A stretch of 64,000 nucleotides of DNA, taken from FEN-299 sp963717945 (GTDB lineage: Bacteria; Acidobacteriota; Vicinamibacteria; Vicinamibacterales; Fen-181). The DNA lies in the NCBI GenBank assembly GCA_963717945.1, contig CAVQXT010000003.1, positions 310,001 through 374,000 on the forward strand, in the 5' to 3' direction. The position numbers and the translations under genes were made by a program. The notes below the pieces were generated by a model. It saw only the letters and a list, made by a program, of their open reading frames with translations. It had not been told where the DNA came from and made no database searches. Within the stretch, counting starts at the first letter, position 1. The number at the start of each line of letters is the position of its first letter. Below are positions 53,410 to 62,150 of this stretch, piece by piece.

Positions 53410-55788
53410 GTGAACCCATTCGTGCCCTTCGTCCATCGCCCATCGAACGAACAACCCCGTCGGGCCGCCAGTCAGGCAGCACGACTCGCGTGGCTGCCGC
53501 TGATCGCCGCGCTGGCGCTCGCCAGCGCGGCCGCGGCCGGCCAGGCGCCCGCGCCGCGCGAGATTGTCTCCGGCGTCGGGTCGCCGACCGTCCCGATCCC
53601 GCGCATCGACGCCGCCATCAACGTCGACGGCGTGCTCGACGAGCCCGTTTGGTCGCAGGCCGCGCGCCTCGGGCACTTCTCGCAGTACCAGCCGGCCGAC
53701 GGCCGGCCCGCGGAAGAGGACACCGAGGTGCTCGTCTGGTACTCGCCGACGGCGATCTACTTCGGGATCGTCGCGCGCGACACCGATCCGTCCTCCGTGC
53801 GCGCCACCATGTCCGACCGCGACAACCTCGACTCCGAGGACACGGTCACGATCTACCTCGACACGTTCCACGACCTGCGGCGCGCCTTCTTCTTCACGGT
53901 CAATCCCCTCGGCGCCCAGCAGGACGGCATGCACAGCGAGGCGGGGTTCAACGCCGGCACGCTGTCCGGCGGCGGCATGGACGACAAGACCCCGGATTTC
54001 CAGTTCGACTCGAAGGGGCGGCTCACCGACTTCGGCTACGTCGTCGAGGTGCGCATCCCGTTCAAGACCCTGCGCTACCCGGGAGGCCGCGCGCCCCAGA
54101 CCTGGGGGCTGCAGATTCGCCGCATCGTGCAGCGGACCCAGTACAAGGACACGTGGACCGACGCCCGCCGGGCCGGCGAGAGCTTCCTCGCCCAGTCCGG
54201 CGCCATCTCCGGGCTGCACGACATGCAGCGCGGCATCGTGACCGAGACGCAGCCCGTGCTCGTCGCCTCGGAGAACGGATCGCGCGCGAGCGCCGACGCC
54301 CCGTTCGTCCGCGACAAGGTGCACCTCAAACCGGGCCTCAACTTCCGCTTCTCGACGACGACCGTGACCGTGGATACGACGGTCAACCCGGACTTCAGCC
54401 AGATCGAGGCCGACGCCGCCCAGGTCACGGTGAACCAGCGCTTCGCGCTCTACTATCCCGAGAAGCGGCCCTTCTTCCTCGAAGGGATCGACATGTTCGC
54501 GACGCCGAACCAGCTGGTCTACACGCGGCAGATCGTCGACCCGATCGCCGGCGCCAAGCTGACGGGCAAGCTCGGGTCGTGGAACGTCGCGTACCTGGGG
54601 ATGAAGGAGCGGGAAGACAGCGGCGGCGCGCTGTTCAACATCGCGCGCATCCGGCGCGACCTCGGGTCCGGCTCGACGCTCGGCGCGACCATCACCGACC
54701 GGTCCGCGTCGGGCGCGGGCAACCGCGTCGTCGAGGTCGATCAGCGGACGATCTTCAAGACGATCTGGTACTACCAGGTGCAGGTCGCCCAGTCGTGGAC
54801 CGACAACCCGGACGGCACCCGCAACTCGTCGCCGATGTGGATGGCCGAGCTCGACGCCACCGGCCGCGCCTACGGAATCAACTACAAGCTCACGGGGATC
54901 GGGACCGACTTCAGGGGCGACGCGGGCTACGTTCCCCGCAACGACATCGTGCAGGGGAACTTCTTCAACCGCTATTCGTGGTACGGATCGAAGGGCGCGC
55001 GGTTCGAGACCTTCACGGCGCACTTCAACGTCAGCCGCATCTGGCGCTACGAGGACTTCGGCCGCCGCGGGCCGATCGAGGGCGATGACTCGCTCGACTT
55101 CCAGTTCGGCTGGCGCGGCGGGTGGTCGCTCAGCGCGAACATGCAGCGGGTGTTCTGGGACTTCCAGGGCGACAACTACATCACCTACCAGCTGAGCCGG
55201 ACCGGCGCGCCGTACATCCCGATCGACCGGGTGGGCGGATTCACGCCCGAGATCACGGTCAAGACGCCGGTCTACAGGACGTTCGACGCCCAGGTGGACG
55301 TCTCGCGCGGGCCGGTCGCCATCTTCGCCGAAGGATCGGCGGGCCACCAGACGGCGGTGAGCGCCACGGTGAACGGGCGCCCGACGAGATCGCTCCGCCT
55401 GCAGGCGACGCTGACCGCGTCCCGGATCGTGCGCGACAGGGACGGGACCGAGTTCGCGCTCACCGTGATTCCCAGGGTCAAGGTCGAGTACCAGGCGACG
55501 CGCGCGATCTTCTTCCGGATGGTCGGGCAGTATCAGTCGGAGCGCCAGGCGCTGCTGCTCGATGCGGCCGAGGGGGAACCGCTCATCGTCGCCGGCGTCA
55601 TCCCTGCGGCGCAGAAGTCCGACGGCCTGCGCCTCGACTGGCTGGCCTCGTACAAGCCGACGCCGGGGACGATGGTGTTCTTCGGCTACGGGGCGTCGTT
55701 CGCCACCGACCGCACGCTCAGCCTGGCGAACCTGCAGCGGATGAGCGACGGGTTCTTCCTGAAGGTGGCGTATCTCGTCAGGAAGTGA
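53410..55788 (+). CDS. DUF5916 protein: carbohydrate-binding-9-like domain plus outer-membrane barrel
   Basis: 792 residues from GTG 53410. Signal peptide (LAWLPLIAALALASAAAAGQ), CBM9-like domain (about 60-240: RIDAAINVDGVLDEPVWSQA, TEVLVWYSPTAIYFGIVARD, FGYVVEVRIPFKTLRYPG), then a DUF5916 barrel with VNPDFSQIEADAAQVTVNQR and FYPEKRPFFLEG-like YYPEKRPFFLEGIDMF. The C-terminal half alternates aromatic strands, fitting an outer-membrane beta-barrel. Its role is not established; glycan or peptide binding is a family guess. Confidence 0.9.
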   Translation: MNPFVPFVHRPSNEQPRRAASQAARLAWLPLIAALALASAAAAGQAPAPREIVSGVGSPTVPIPRIDAAINVDGVLDEPVWSQAARLGHFSQYQPADGRPAEEDTEVLVWYSPTAIYFGIVARDTDPSSVRATMSDRDNLDSEDTVTIYLDTFHDLRRAFFFTVNPLGAQQDGMHSEAGFNAGTLSGGGMDDKTPDFQFDSKGRLTDFGYVVEVRIPFKTLRYPGGRAPQTWGLQIRRIVQRTQYKDTWTDARRAGESFLAQSGAISGLHDMQRGIVTETQPVLVASENGSRASADAPFVRDKVHLKPGLNFRFSTTTVTVDTTVNPDFSQIEADAAQVTVNQRFALYYPEKRPFFLEGIDMFATPNQLVYTRQIVDPIAGAKLTGKLGSWNVAYLGMKEREDSGGALFNIARIRRDLGSGSTLGATITDRSASGAGNRVVEVDQRTIFKTIWYYQVQVAQSWTDNPDGTRNSSPMWMAELDATGRAYGINYKLTGIGTDFRGDAGYVPRNDIVQGNFFNRYSWYGSKGARFETFTAHFNVSRIWRYEDFGRRGPIEGDDSLDFQFGWRGGWSLSANMQRVFWDFQGDNYITYQLSRTGAPYIPIDRVGGFTPEITVKTPVYRTFDAQVDVSRGPVAIFAEGSAGHQTAVSATVNGRPTRSLRLQATLTASRIVRDRDGTEFALTVIPRVKVEYQATRAIFFRMVGQYQSERQALLLDAAEGEPLIVAGVIPAAQKSDGLRLDWLASYKPTPGTMVFFGYGASFATDRTLSLANLQRMSDGFFLKVAYLVRK

Positions 55789-55799
55789 CGCCGGCCCGT

Positions 55800-55861
55800 C
55801 GTCTGGAAGGCAGGATTCGGGATTCAGGATTCGGGATTCAGAACTCGCGATTCGGGGACAC
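55800..55861. repeat. Heptad-repeat array (GGATTCG type)
   Basis: Units GGATTCG, GGATTCA, GGATTCG, GGATTCA, GAACTCG, CGATTCG between convergent DUF5916 and GGDEF genes. The same unit family occurs at 19026-19088 and 35300-35330. Confidence 0.85.
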
Positions 55862-55865
55862 CGTG

Positions 55866-57422
55866 TCAGCGGCCGCCAGGACGAACGGGCTGCGCCTCCG
55901 CCACGATTACCCGGTTCTTGCCGGCGCGCTTGGCCTCGTAGACCGCCTCGTCCGCCCGCCTGATGAAATAGTCGGCCTCGAGCCCCGGGGCGAAGGTCGC
56001 CACGCCGAAGCTGCCCGTGACCTTCCACGGCTGGCCGTCCTCGTGGACCAGGCCGGCCGCCAGCCCCACTTCCGCTTCGATCACCGACCGCAGGCGTTCC
56101 GCGGCGATGGCGGCGCCCGCGGCGGGCGCTTCCGGCATGATGACGATGAACTCCTCGCCGCCGTATCGCGACGCGATGTCCACGTCCACCCGCTTGGTCG
56201 CCATCGTGGCGACCGATCCGCGGATGTTCTTCTTGATGCACCGGGCGACTTCCCGGAGCACGTCGTCGCCCTTCAGGTGTCCGAACCGGTCGTTGATCGC
56301 CTTGAACTCGTCGAGATCGACCATCACGAGCGAGAGCGGGCGGGTGTACCGCGTGCACCGGGCCATCTCGCCCCGCAGCCGATCGTGGAAGTAGCGATGG
56401 TTGTAGAGACCGGTCAGGCCGTCGGTCACGGCCATCCGTTCCGATTCGGCGAACACATGGGCCTGGTGGAGGCACACCGCCACCTGGGCGCTGAGCGTGG
56501 ACAGCAGCCGGACGTCGTCCTCGTCGAACGCATCCTCGGTGCCGCTCTCGATGGTCAGGACGCCAAGCAGCTCTTCCTCGAAGCGGATGGGCAGCGCGAT
56601 CTCCGATCGCGCGCCCTCGACGCCGGAGGCGATGTACCCGGCGTCGGACCGGACGTTCCCGACGTTGACGACCTTCTTCTCGACCGCGCAGCGTCCGGTG
56701 ATCCCCTGGCCGAACGGGATCTGCATGCCGACCGGGTCGTGGGCCAGGCCGCCGGTCGAAGCCTCGAGCACGAGGCATTCGTCTTCGACACGGAGGATGG
56801 CGCAGGACTCGTGGTGGAGGCGCTGCTGGATCTGGGCGACGATCCAGGGGAAGAGCTCCTCGGTCTTGACGATGGTGGCCAGCTGAAGGCCGATGTCCTG
56901 GACCAGCTCGAGCTGATTGCGGACCTGGGCGTTGTAGAGCGCCACGCCGAGCTGCGTTCCCAGGATCTTCAGCGTGTGGACGTCGCGGGTGTCGAAGGCG
57001 TTCTTCTCCGCGCCTTGCGTGTTCAGCACGCCGAGCAGCTTTCCCCGGAAGAGGATCGGGATGTCGAGCTCGGAGCCGAAGGGCTCATCCCCGAGGTGCA
57101 CGTACTCCGGGCACTGGCTCACGTCGCGGACGAGCGACTCCACCTTGCGTTGGGCGCAGCGGCCGGAGATGCCGACACCGAAGGGAATGCGCTTGCCGAG
57201 GATCGTCTCCGGATACTCGGTCACCGCCCGGATGACGAGATCGGTGCCCTCGTTGAGCAGGATGGCGCAGTAGCCGTAGTTGAGCCGTTCCTTGACGGCC
57301 TGGACGGTGAGCTGCAGCAGCCGGTCCAGATCGTGCTCGGCGTTGATCCGCAGCCCGATCTCGAGAACCAGCGCGACGTGATCCTGCAGGGCCATGGCGC
57401 GCGGCGATCCGTTGTCATGCAT
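55866..57422 (-). CDS. Diguanylate cyclase with two GAF domains
   Basis: 518 residues from ATG 57422 (MHDNGSPRAMALQ). Two GAF sensor domains (about 20-170 and 185-340; GLRINAEHDLDRLLQLTV, AILLNEGTDLVIRAV, then AILRVEDECLVLEAS) precede a GGDEF domain (TDGLTGLYNHRYFHDRL, SLVMVDLDEFKAINDRFGH, SRYGGEEFIVIMPEA). GGEEF is an active-site variant, so c-di-GMP synthesis is expected. An RxxD inhibitory site is not found at the usual position. No membrane helix, so it is cytosolic. Longer upstream starts are not conserved. Confidence 0.93.
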   Translation of the reverse strand: MHDNGSPRAMALQDHVALVLEIGLRINAEHDLDRLLQLTVQAVKERLNYGYCAILLNEGTDLVIRAVTEYPETILGKRIPFGVGISGRCAQRKVESLVRDVSQCPEYVHLGDEPFGSELDIPILFRGKLLGVLNTQGAEKNAFDTRDVHTLKILGTQLGVALYNAQVRNQLELVQDIGLQLATIVKTEELFPWIVAQIQQRLHHESCAILRVEDECLVLEASTGGLAHDPVGMQIPFGQGITGRCAVEKKVVNVGNVRSDAGYIASGVEGARSEIALPIRFEEELLGVLTIESGTEDAFDEDDVRLLSTLSAQVAVCLHQAHVFAESERMAVTDGLTGLYNHRYFHDRLRGEMARCTRYTRPLSLVMVDLDEFKAINDRFGHLKGDDVLREVARCIKKNIRGSVATMATKRVDVDIASRYGGEEFIVIMPEAPAAGAAIAAERLRSVIEAEVGLAAGLVHEDGQPWKVTGSFGVATFAPGLEADYFIRRADEAVYEAKRAGKNRVIVAEAQPVRPGGR

Positions 57423-57572
57423 GTCACACCGCTGACCGTCGGGCCCGCGCCGCCGGCCGTGCGCAGGACGTCTCCGACCGGACTCCGAAGAAACTCCCGG
57501 CAGACCGGCAAGATTGTACACCCGACGTCCGGTGTCTTCACCCCTTCTTCTTCAGTGTTGATGGATCGGGCG

Positions 57573-60500
57573 TCACCGCGACCTCACGAGGAGCGGTGAC
57601 GGCACAATCGCCTTCTTCTGCAGCGGGTCCTTGTTCCGCTGGAGGTCGAGCTCCTCGAAGATCAGGTTCGGCGCCGCCACCGTCACCATCGTCGCCTGCG
57701 CCATCGCGGCGCCCGTCCCGGCGAGGTGCGTCAGCATGGTCCGCTCTTTCGACGCCCCGGTGATGTCGCGAAAGGCGTTGTGCGAGGGCGGGTCGAGCGA
57801 CAGCCCGCGAACGGGCTCCTCCCGCCCGTCCGGCGTCACCCTGACCGCCGCCGCGATGGCCAGGCCGTCGCGGCCGAGCGGCCCCAGCCTCCGGATGATG
57901 TACCCGAACTGCCGCCCCTGCGCCTTGAGCAGGGCCAGGTACTTCGCTTTCAGCTCCACGGCCGGCACGCCGTCGGCGCTCTCGACCTGGAAGACGCCGG
58001 CCTGCGGCCCGTTGCCCCGCATGTGGCCGTTGGACGCCGCCAGGTTCCGCTGCGGCGTTCTCGACGTCAGCAGCGTGAGCAGCCGCCCGTTCCGGACGAG
58101 CGTCACGTCCTGCGCCTTCACGCCCTCGTCGTCGACGAGGTAGGCGCCGCCGGCGGGCCGGTCGAGCAATCGGGTCACCGACGGCGTGTCCGTCACGGTG
58201 AACGACTCCGGGAGCACGCGGTTGCCGATGCGCGTCAGGTAAGGCGTGGTGGCCAACGGCCCTCCCCCCCGCGCGCTGCGGTCGGAGTCGGCGGGCCGCC
58301 GGGCCTGGAACAGCGGGACGAGCGATTGCGAGACCAGCGACACCGCGGCGTCCCCCTCGAGCAGCACGGGGCCGCTGTAGTCCTCTCCCACCTTCGCCGC
58401 CCGCGTCGTCATCACGTCGTCGAGCATCTTCAGCGTGCGCTCCATCAGGACGGCGCGGGTGGGGAGGTCCTCGGGCCGCGCCGCCAGCGAGAGCTGCCCG
58501 CTGACCGGCATCCCGTCGTCGCCGAGCACCGTGATCCCGGCGCGGAACCAGGCGACCCGCGCGGGGGCGGCGACGCGCGTCCCCTCGCTGTTGATGAAGT
58601 AGCGCATGCCGTCGTTGAGGTCGAGCGACACCTCCGACGAGATCGCCTCGGGCACGCCCAGCGTCTTCGAGATCTCCTCGACGGTGGCCTTCCACTCGGG
58701 CGGGGCGGACGAAGCCGGCCTGGCCGACTCGACCGACTCGACCGGCGCCGCCTTCGAGAAGTCGGGGACCGGGTCGGCGTCGTTGCGGTTCTCGAACGTG
58801 GCCTTCTTCCGGGAGAAGGTCTGGACCGCGTTCTTGTAGGCCGCGTCGGTGGTCAGCCAGGCCTCGCGGCGCAGGGCGGCCTGGTTGTCGTCGATCGGCA
58901 GCATGCCGAGCGACGCCATGCTGCCGGGCAGCCCGCTGGCGAGGAAGCGCGAGCTGTCGAACGCGTAGCTGCCCACCCGCACGTCGGCCCGAACCAGGCG
59001 CGCGCGGTCCGCGCGGCTGCTGACGATCGCGCCGAGAGTCGCGCGGAAGCCGCTTTGCGCCGTGTCGGTGACCGAGTAGCCGACGTAGTACGGCACGGGC
59101 TCGTCTTTCAGCTTCAGCGTCGACACCGACCGCGACAGCTCGTCGCCGAGCGCGCGAAGCACGGGCGAGTCCGACTGGCCGGCCGCCTTCGCCGACGGCG
59201 CGGGCAGGATCGGGAGCGTGTCCTCCGACTTCGCCATCTTCTGCACTTCGACCTCGGAGACCAGCAGCGCCGGCGACGAGGCCGACACCGGCACCGACCC
59301 GCTTTCCGCGCCGCAGATCCCGTTGAAAGTCTGCGGGCGGTTGTCGGTCGCGACGATCCGGTTGAAGGCCGACAGCGGCGTCCCGATGAGGTCCACGCCC
59401 CGGACCAGCTCCATCGGCCGATTGTCGGTATACACGCGGTAGACCACGACCGGCGTGACGTTGAACGCGTTGGGCGAGTAGCGCGCGGTGTAGGTGAAGC
59501 CCCCTTCGACCTGGTCGAACAGGAGGCCGAACGGTTTGCCGGCCTTCCGCGCCTCGTTTTTCAGCCGATCGACCAGCTGCGCGAACGGGACGCCGGCCGA
59601 CGATTCGACCAGGAGGTTGGACTGGCGCGAAACCGGGCGAAGGCCGGGCTGGGCCCGGCCGTGGCCGTTCGATTTCGGGAAGCGCGCGAGCGGCGACCGG
59701 CCGAGCAGGAACTCGTGCAGCGTGCCGTGATCGACCACCGACACGCGCTCCGCGCGCACCCCCTCGTCGTCGAACTGATAGGAGCCGGAGAGCTCGGTGT
59801 CGCCGAGCTTCTGGAGCGTCGGGTCGGCCACCACGCTGAGGAAGGGCGGCAGGATCTGTTCGCCCACCTTCTTCGAGAACGTCTGGGCGTCGTCGGCCGC
59901 CTTCTGCCGCGAGCCCTCGATGCGGTGCCCGAAAATCTCGTGGAAGAAGACGCCGGCGGCCCGGCCCGAGAGGATGGCCGGCCCGGTGTACGGATCGACC
60001 ACGGGCGCGGTGCGGAGCCGGGCCAGCATGGTGACCATGGCTCGCGCGTCCTCGAGCAGCTTCGCCTCGGGTGGCAGTTCCGCCAGCGACCTGGCGAAGT
60101 AAGTCATGTAGAGCGGAAGCTCCATCCCGTCGTCCGCCTTGGTCTGAGCCTGGATCGACAGCCGGCAGGCGAGGTCGCCCGTCAACAGGCGGCTCCCCTC
60201 GGTGCTCACCATGTAGCGCGTGACGGCCTCGACGCTGAGCGCGGCTTCCCCCTCCAGAACGAGCGGATCGTCGGCGAAAACCGCCGAGAGGCGCCGCAGC
60301 CGGGCCCGCCACTCCGCCTTGTCGATCTGGTACGAGGCCGGCCGGCCGACGAACACTTGCGGATTCTCGCGGGAGAAATCCGGGGCGGGGTCCTCCTCCT
60401 TGACCTTGGCGGCCAGGTTGGTCTTCACCCGGGCGAGACGCTCGACGGCCTGGCGGTACGCCCGGTCGGTGGCCTGCCACGCCGCCACGTCGATGGCCGG

Positions 60501-60923
60501 GGCCGAATCGGTGAGCGGAAGGACGGCGCGCCCGAGCGCGGCCGGCGGAGCCGGGTCGCCGCGGATCTCGTGCGTGTCGTCGAGCGCGTAGTCGCCGGTC
60601 CTGACGTCGACGCCGAAGGTGCGGGTGTGATCGTCGGCGTCGGCCACCACCGCCCCGAACGACGCATCCAACTGCGACGACTGCGAGTCGTAGACGGTGT
60701 AGGAGACGTAGTAGGGCGGCACCGGCTGCGTCTTGAGGACCGTCATGTTCCGGGTCAACTCCGCCTGGAGGATGTCGAGCAGGGCGGGCGATGGCGCGGC
60801 AGCGGCCGACGACGCAGGACCCGGCGCGGCGTGGCCGCGCGGGGAAGAGGCGCCGAGAGGAACGAGGCCGGCGAAAACGAAGACGGCGAATGCGACGCAC
60901 GCACGAACGCGCGGACGGGTCAT
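57573..60923 (-). CDS. Secreted tandem TldD/TldE-like metalloprotease fusion
   Basis: 1,116 residues, twice the usual TldD size. A signal peptide (RACVAFAVFVFAGLVPLGAS) starts at ATG 60923, preceded by GGAG. The first half (about 40-560) is TldD-like with the zinc motif HEIFGHRIEG at residues 328-337 and the supporting DDEGVRAERVSVVDHG. The second half (from about 600) repeats the fold: PVPYYVGYSVTDTAQSGFRA echoes PVPPYYVSYTVYDSQSSQLD, and VDDEGVKAQDVTLVRNG echoes the first DDEG segment. At the equivalent metal site it reads LLEGDAAVSLVSQSLVPLF, without HExxxH. This mirrors the active TldD and inactive TldE heterodimer within one exported chain. Confidence 0.92.
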   Translation of the reverse strand: MTRPRVRACVAFAVFVFAGLVPLGASSPRGHAAPGPASSAAAAPSPALLDILQAELTRNMTVLKTQPVPPYYVSYTVYDSQSSQLDASFGAVVADADDHTRTFGVDVRTGDYALDDTHEIRGDPAPPAALGRAVLPLTDSAPAIDVAAWQATDRAYRQAVERLARVKTNLAAKVKEEDPAPDFSRENPQVFVGRPASYQIDKAEWRARLRRLSAVFADDPLVLEGEAALSVEAVTRYMVSTEGSRLLTGDLACRLSIQAQTKADDGMELPLYMTYFARSLAELPPEAKLLEDARAMVTMLARLRTAPVVDPYTGPAILSGRAAGVFFHEIFGHRIEGSRQKAADDAQTFSKKVGEQILPPFLSVVADPTLQKLGDTELSGSYQFDDEGVRAERVSVVDHGTLHEFLLGRSPLARFPKSNGHGRAQPGLRPVSRQSNLLVESSAGVPFAQLVDRLKNEARKAGKPFGLLFDQVEGGFTYTARYSPNAFNVTPVVVYRVYTDNRPMELVRGVDLIGTPLSAFNRIVATDNRPQTFNGICGAESGSVPVSASSPALLVSEVEVQKMAKSEDTLPILPAPSAKAAGQSDSPVLRALGDELSRSVSTLKLKDEPVPYYVGYSVTDTAQSGFRATLGAIVSSRADRARLVRADVRVGSYAFDSSRFLASGLPGSMASLGMLPIDDNQAALRREAWLTTDAAYKNAVQTFSRKKATFENRNDADPVPDFSKAAPVESVESARPASSAPPEWKATVEEISKTLGVPEAISSEVSLDLNDGMRYFINSEGTRVAAPARVAWFRAGITVLGDDGMPVSGQLSLAARPEDLPTRAVLMERTLKMLDDVMTTRAAKVGEDYSGPVLLEGDAAVSLVSQSLVPLFQARRPADSDRSARGGGPLATTPYLTRIGNRVLPESFTVTDTPSVTRLLDRPAGGAYLVDDEGVKAQDVTLVRNGRLLTLLTSRTPQRNLAASNGHMRGNGPQAGVFQVESADGVPAVELKAKYLALLKAQGRQFGYIIRRLGPLGRDGLAIAAAVRVTPDGREEPVRGLSLDPPSHNAFRDITGASKERTMLTHLAGTGAAMAQATMVTVAAPNLIFEELDLQRNKDPLQKKAIVPSPLLVRSR

Positions 60924-61090
60924 GGGTTCAGGATCTCCTATTCTCGCGCTTATACCATACAAGTCCACAACCCCCTAACACCTTTTGCGGCTGAGGTTTA
61001 GGGGCACGCGACCCGGACCAATTCGGTCGCCGCCCGCAGCAGAGGTCCGAGTTTCACCGGCGAAGTTCCCGTTGCGCGACAGGTGACTAT

Positions 61091-61110
61091 ATGTGACCAT
61101 GTGGTCACAT
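61091..61110 (+). promoter_or_regulatory. Perfect palindromic operator upstream of the ArsR-type gene
   Basis: ATGTGACCA-TG-TGGTCACAT: 9-bp arms with a 2-bp centre, 21 bp before the start codon at 61132. Position and symmetry suit autorepression by the HTH protein encoded downstream. Confidence 0.75.
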
Positions 61111-61131
61111 GATTAGCAGGCTGGGAGCCCG

Positions 61132-61944
61132 ATGAACGCCGACAGGCTCTGGCGGGCCGTGTCCGACCCGACCCGTCGCCGGCTCATCGAACTGCTCCGC
61201 GACGGCCCCCTGACCACCGGCGACCTGTGCCGCCGGTTCACGACGACGCGCTTCGCGATCATGAAGCACCTCGCGGTGCTCGAGCGCTGCGGGGTGGTCA
61301 AGGTCACCCGCTCCGGCCGCCAGCGCTGGAACGCGCTCGACCCCGAACCCCTGCGGGCGCTCGAGTCGAGGTGGTCGCGGGCAGGTGAGCAGGGATCGGG
61401 GATCGGGGATCAGGGGTCGGGGATCGGGGATCAGGGGTCAGGGATCGGGGATCGACCCCCGGTTCGACGCGTCGGGCCCGCGGCGAAAGCCGGCGCGGGC
61501 GCACCGGCTGCGGCCGAGCTCCGCGTGTTCGTCGACGCCGCCCCCTGGCGCGTGTTCGACGCCCTGACGATGAACGTGGCCGCGTGGTGGGGGGCGCCGC
61601 ACCTGGTCTCGCCCGACGCGACCGGCCTCGTGCTCGAGCCGCAGCCCGGTGGGCGCTTCTACGAAGAGTGGGGCCATCGCCAGGGGGCGCTTCGCGGCCT
61701 GGTGGCCGCCATCAAGCAGGACGAGCGTCTCGAGCTGGCCGGGGCGATCTTCGGCGCGGGGCCGTGCGCGCTCGGCTTCGTCCTGGAGCGGCGCGAGGGA
61801 GGCACGCTCGTGAGCGCGACGATCGCCGGGGCCGGCGCGGTTGACGCGGTGCGCGGCGATGCCGCGGCCGTGCTGGACGACCTGGTGCGGGCGAGGCTGA
61901 AGGCGTTTGTCGAGCGTGGAGTCCGCGCTGGCGTCATGTCCTGA
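61132..61944 (+). CDS. ArsR-type HTH regulator fused to an SRPBCC (AHSA1-like) domain
   Basis: 270 residues. N-terminal winged helix (about 1-80: RAVSDPTRRRLIELLRDGPL, LCRRFTTTRFAIMKHLAVLE, GVVKVTRSGRQRWNALDPEP) and C-terminal SRPBCC ligand-binding domain (about 120-265: LRVFVDAAPWRVFDALTMNV, LEPQPGGRFYEEWG). The linker is a protein repeat GSGIGDQ, GSGIGDQ, GSGIGD encoded by the heptad DNA otherwise seen between genes. A palindrome at 61091-61110 suggests autoregulation. The ligand is unknown. Confidence 0.9.
   Translation: MNADRLWRAVSDPTRRRLIELLRDGPLTTGDLCRRFTTTRFAIMKHLAVLERCGVVKVTRSGRQRWNALDPEPLRALESRWSRAGEQGSGIGDQGSGIGDQGSGIGDRPPVRRVGPAAKAGAGAPAAAELRVFVDAAPWRVFDALTMNVAAWWGAPHLVSPDATGLVLEPQPGGRFYEEWGHRQGALRGLVAAIKQDERLELAGAIFGAGPCALGFVLERREGGTLVSATIAGAGAVDAVRGDAAAVLDDLVRARLKAFVERGVRAGVMS
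61385..61455 (+). repeat. Heptad repeats inside a coding sequence
   Basis: Units GGGATCG, GGGATCG-like, GGGATCA, GGGGTCG, GGGATCG, GGGATCA, GGGGTCA, GGGATCG, GGGATCG within the ArsR/SRPBCC gene. Three heptads equal seven codons, giving the protein repeat. The run fits a G-quadruplex pattern. Confidence 0.9.
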
Positions 61945-61949
61945 TCGAG

Positions 61950-62140
61950 GCCGTCCGTACGTAGGCCGGCCCTTCAGGGCCGGCGGCGGCCGGCGAGGAC
62001 GCCGGCCCCACACAGGGTGGCGCCCGTGGCGCGAGCCGTACACAGGCTATGCCTTGTGGCGCGGGCCTCCTGGCCCGCGAGACGCGGTCGGGCGTGCATC
62101 GTAGCGCGGGCCTCTCGGCCCGCGATGGGTTAGGATCGCA
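61950..62140. repeat. Cluster of GC-rich palindromic repeats
   Basis: GGCCGGCCC / GGGCCGGC around 61960-61985, GGCGAGGACGCCGGCCCCAC, and two copies of GCGGGCCTC with GGCCCGCGA (62059-62082 and 62103-62126). They fill the gap before the old-yellow-enzyme gene and form REP-like hairpins. Confidence 0.7.
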
Positions 62141-62150
62141 CCAGGGCGAT

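Noticed and set aside
53263..61001. Long antisense open frames opposite the DUF5916, GGDEF and TldD-like genes
   Set aside because: They mirror well-supported genes, have biased composition and show no family motif.
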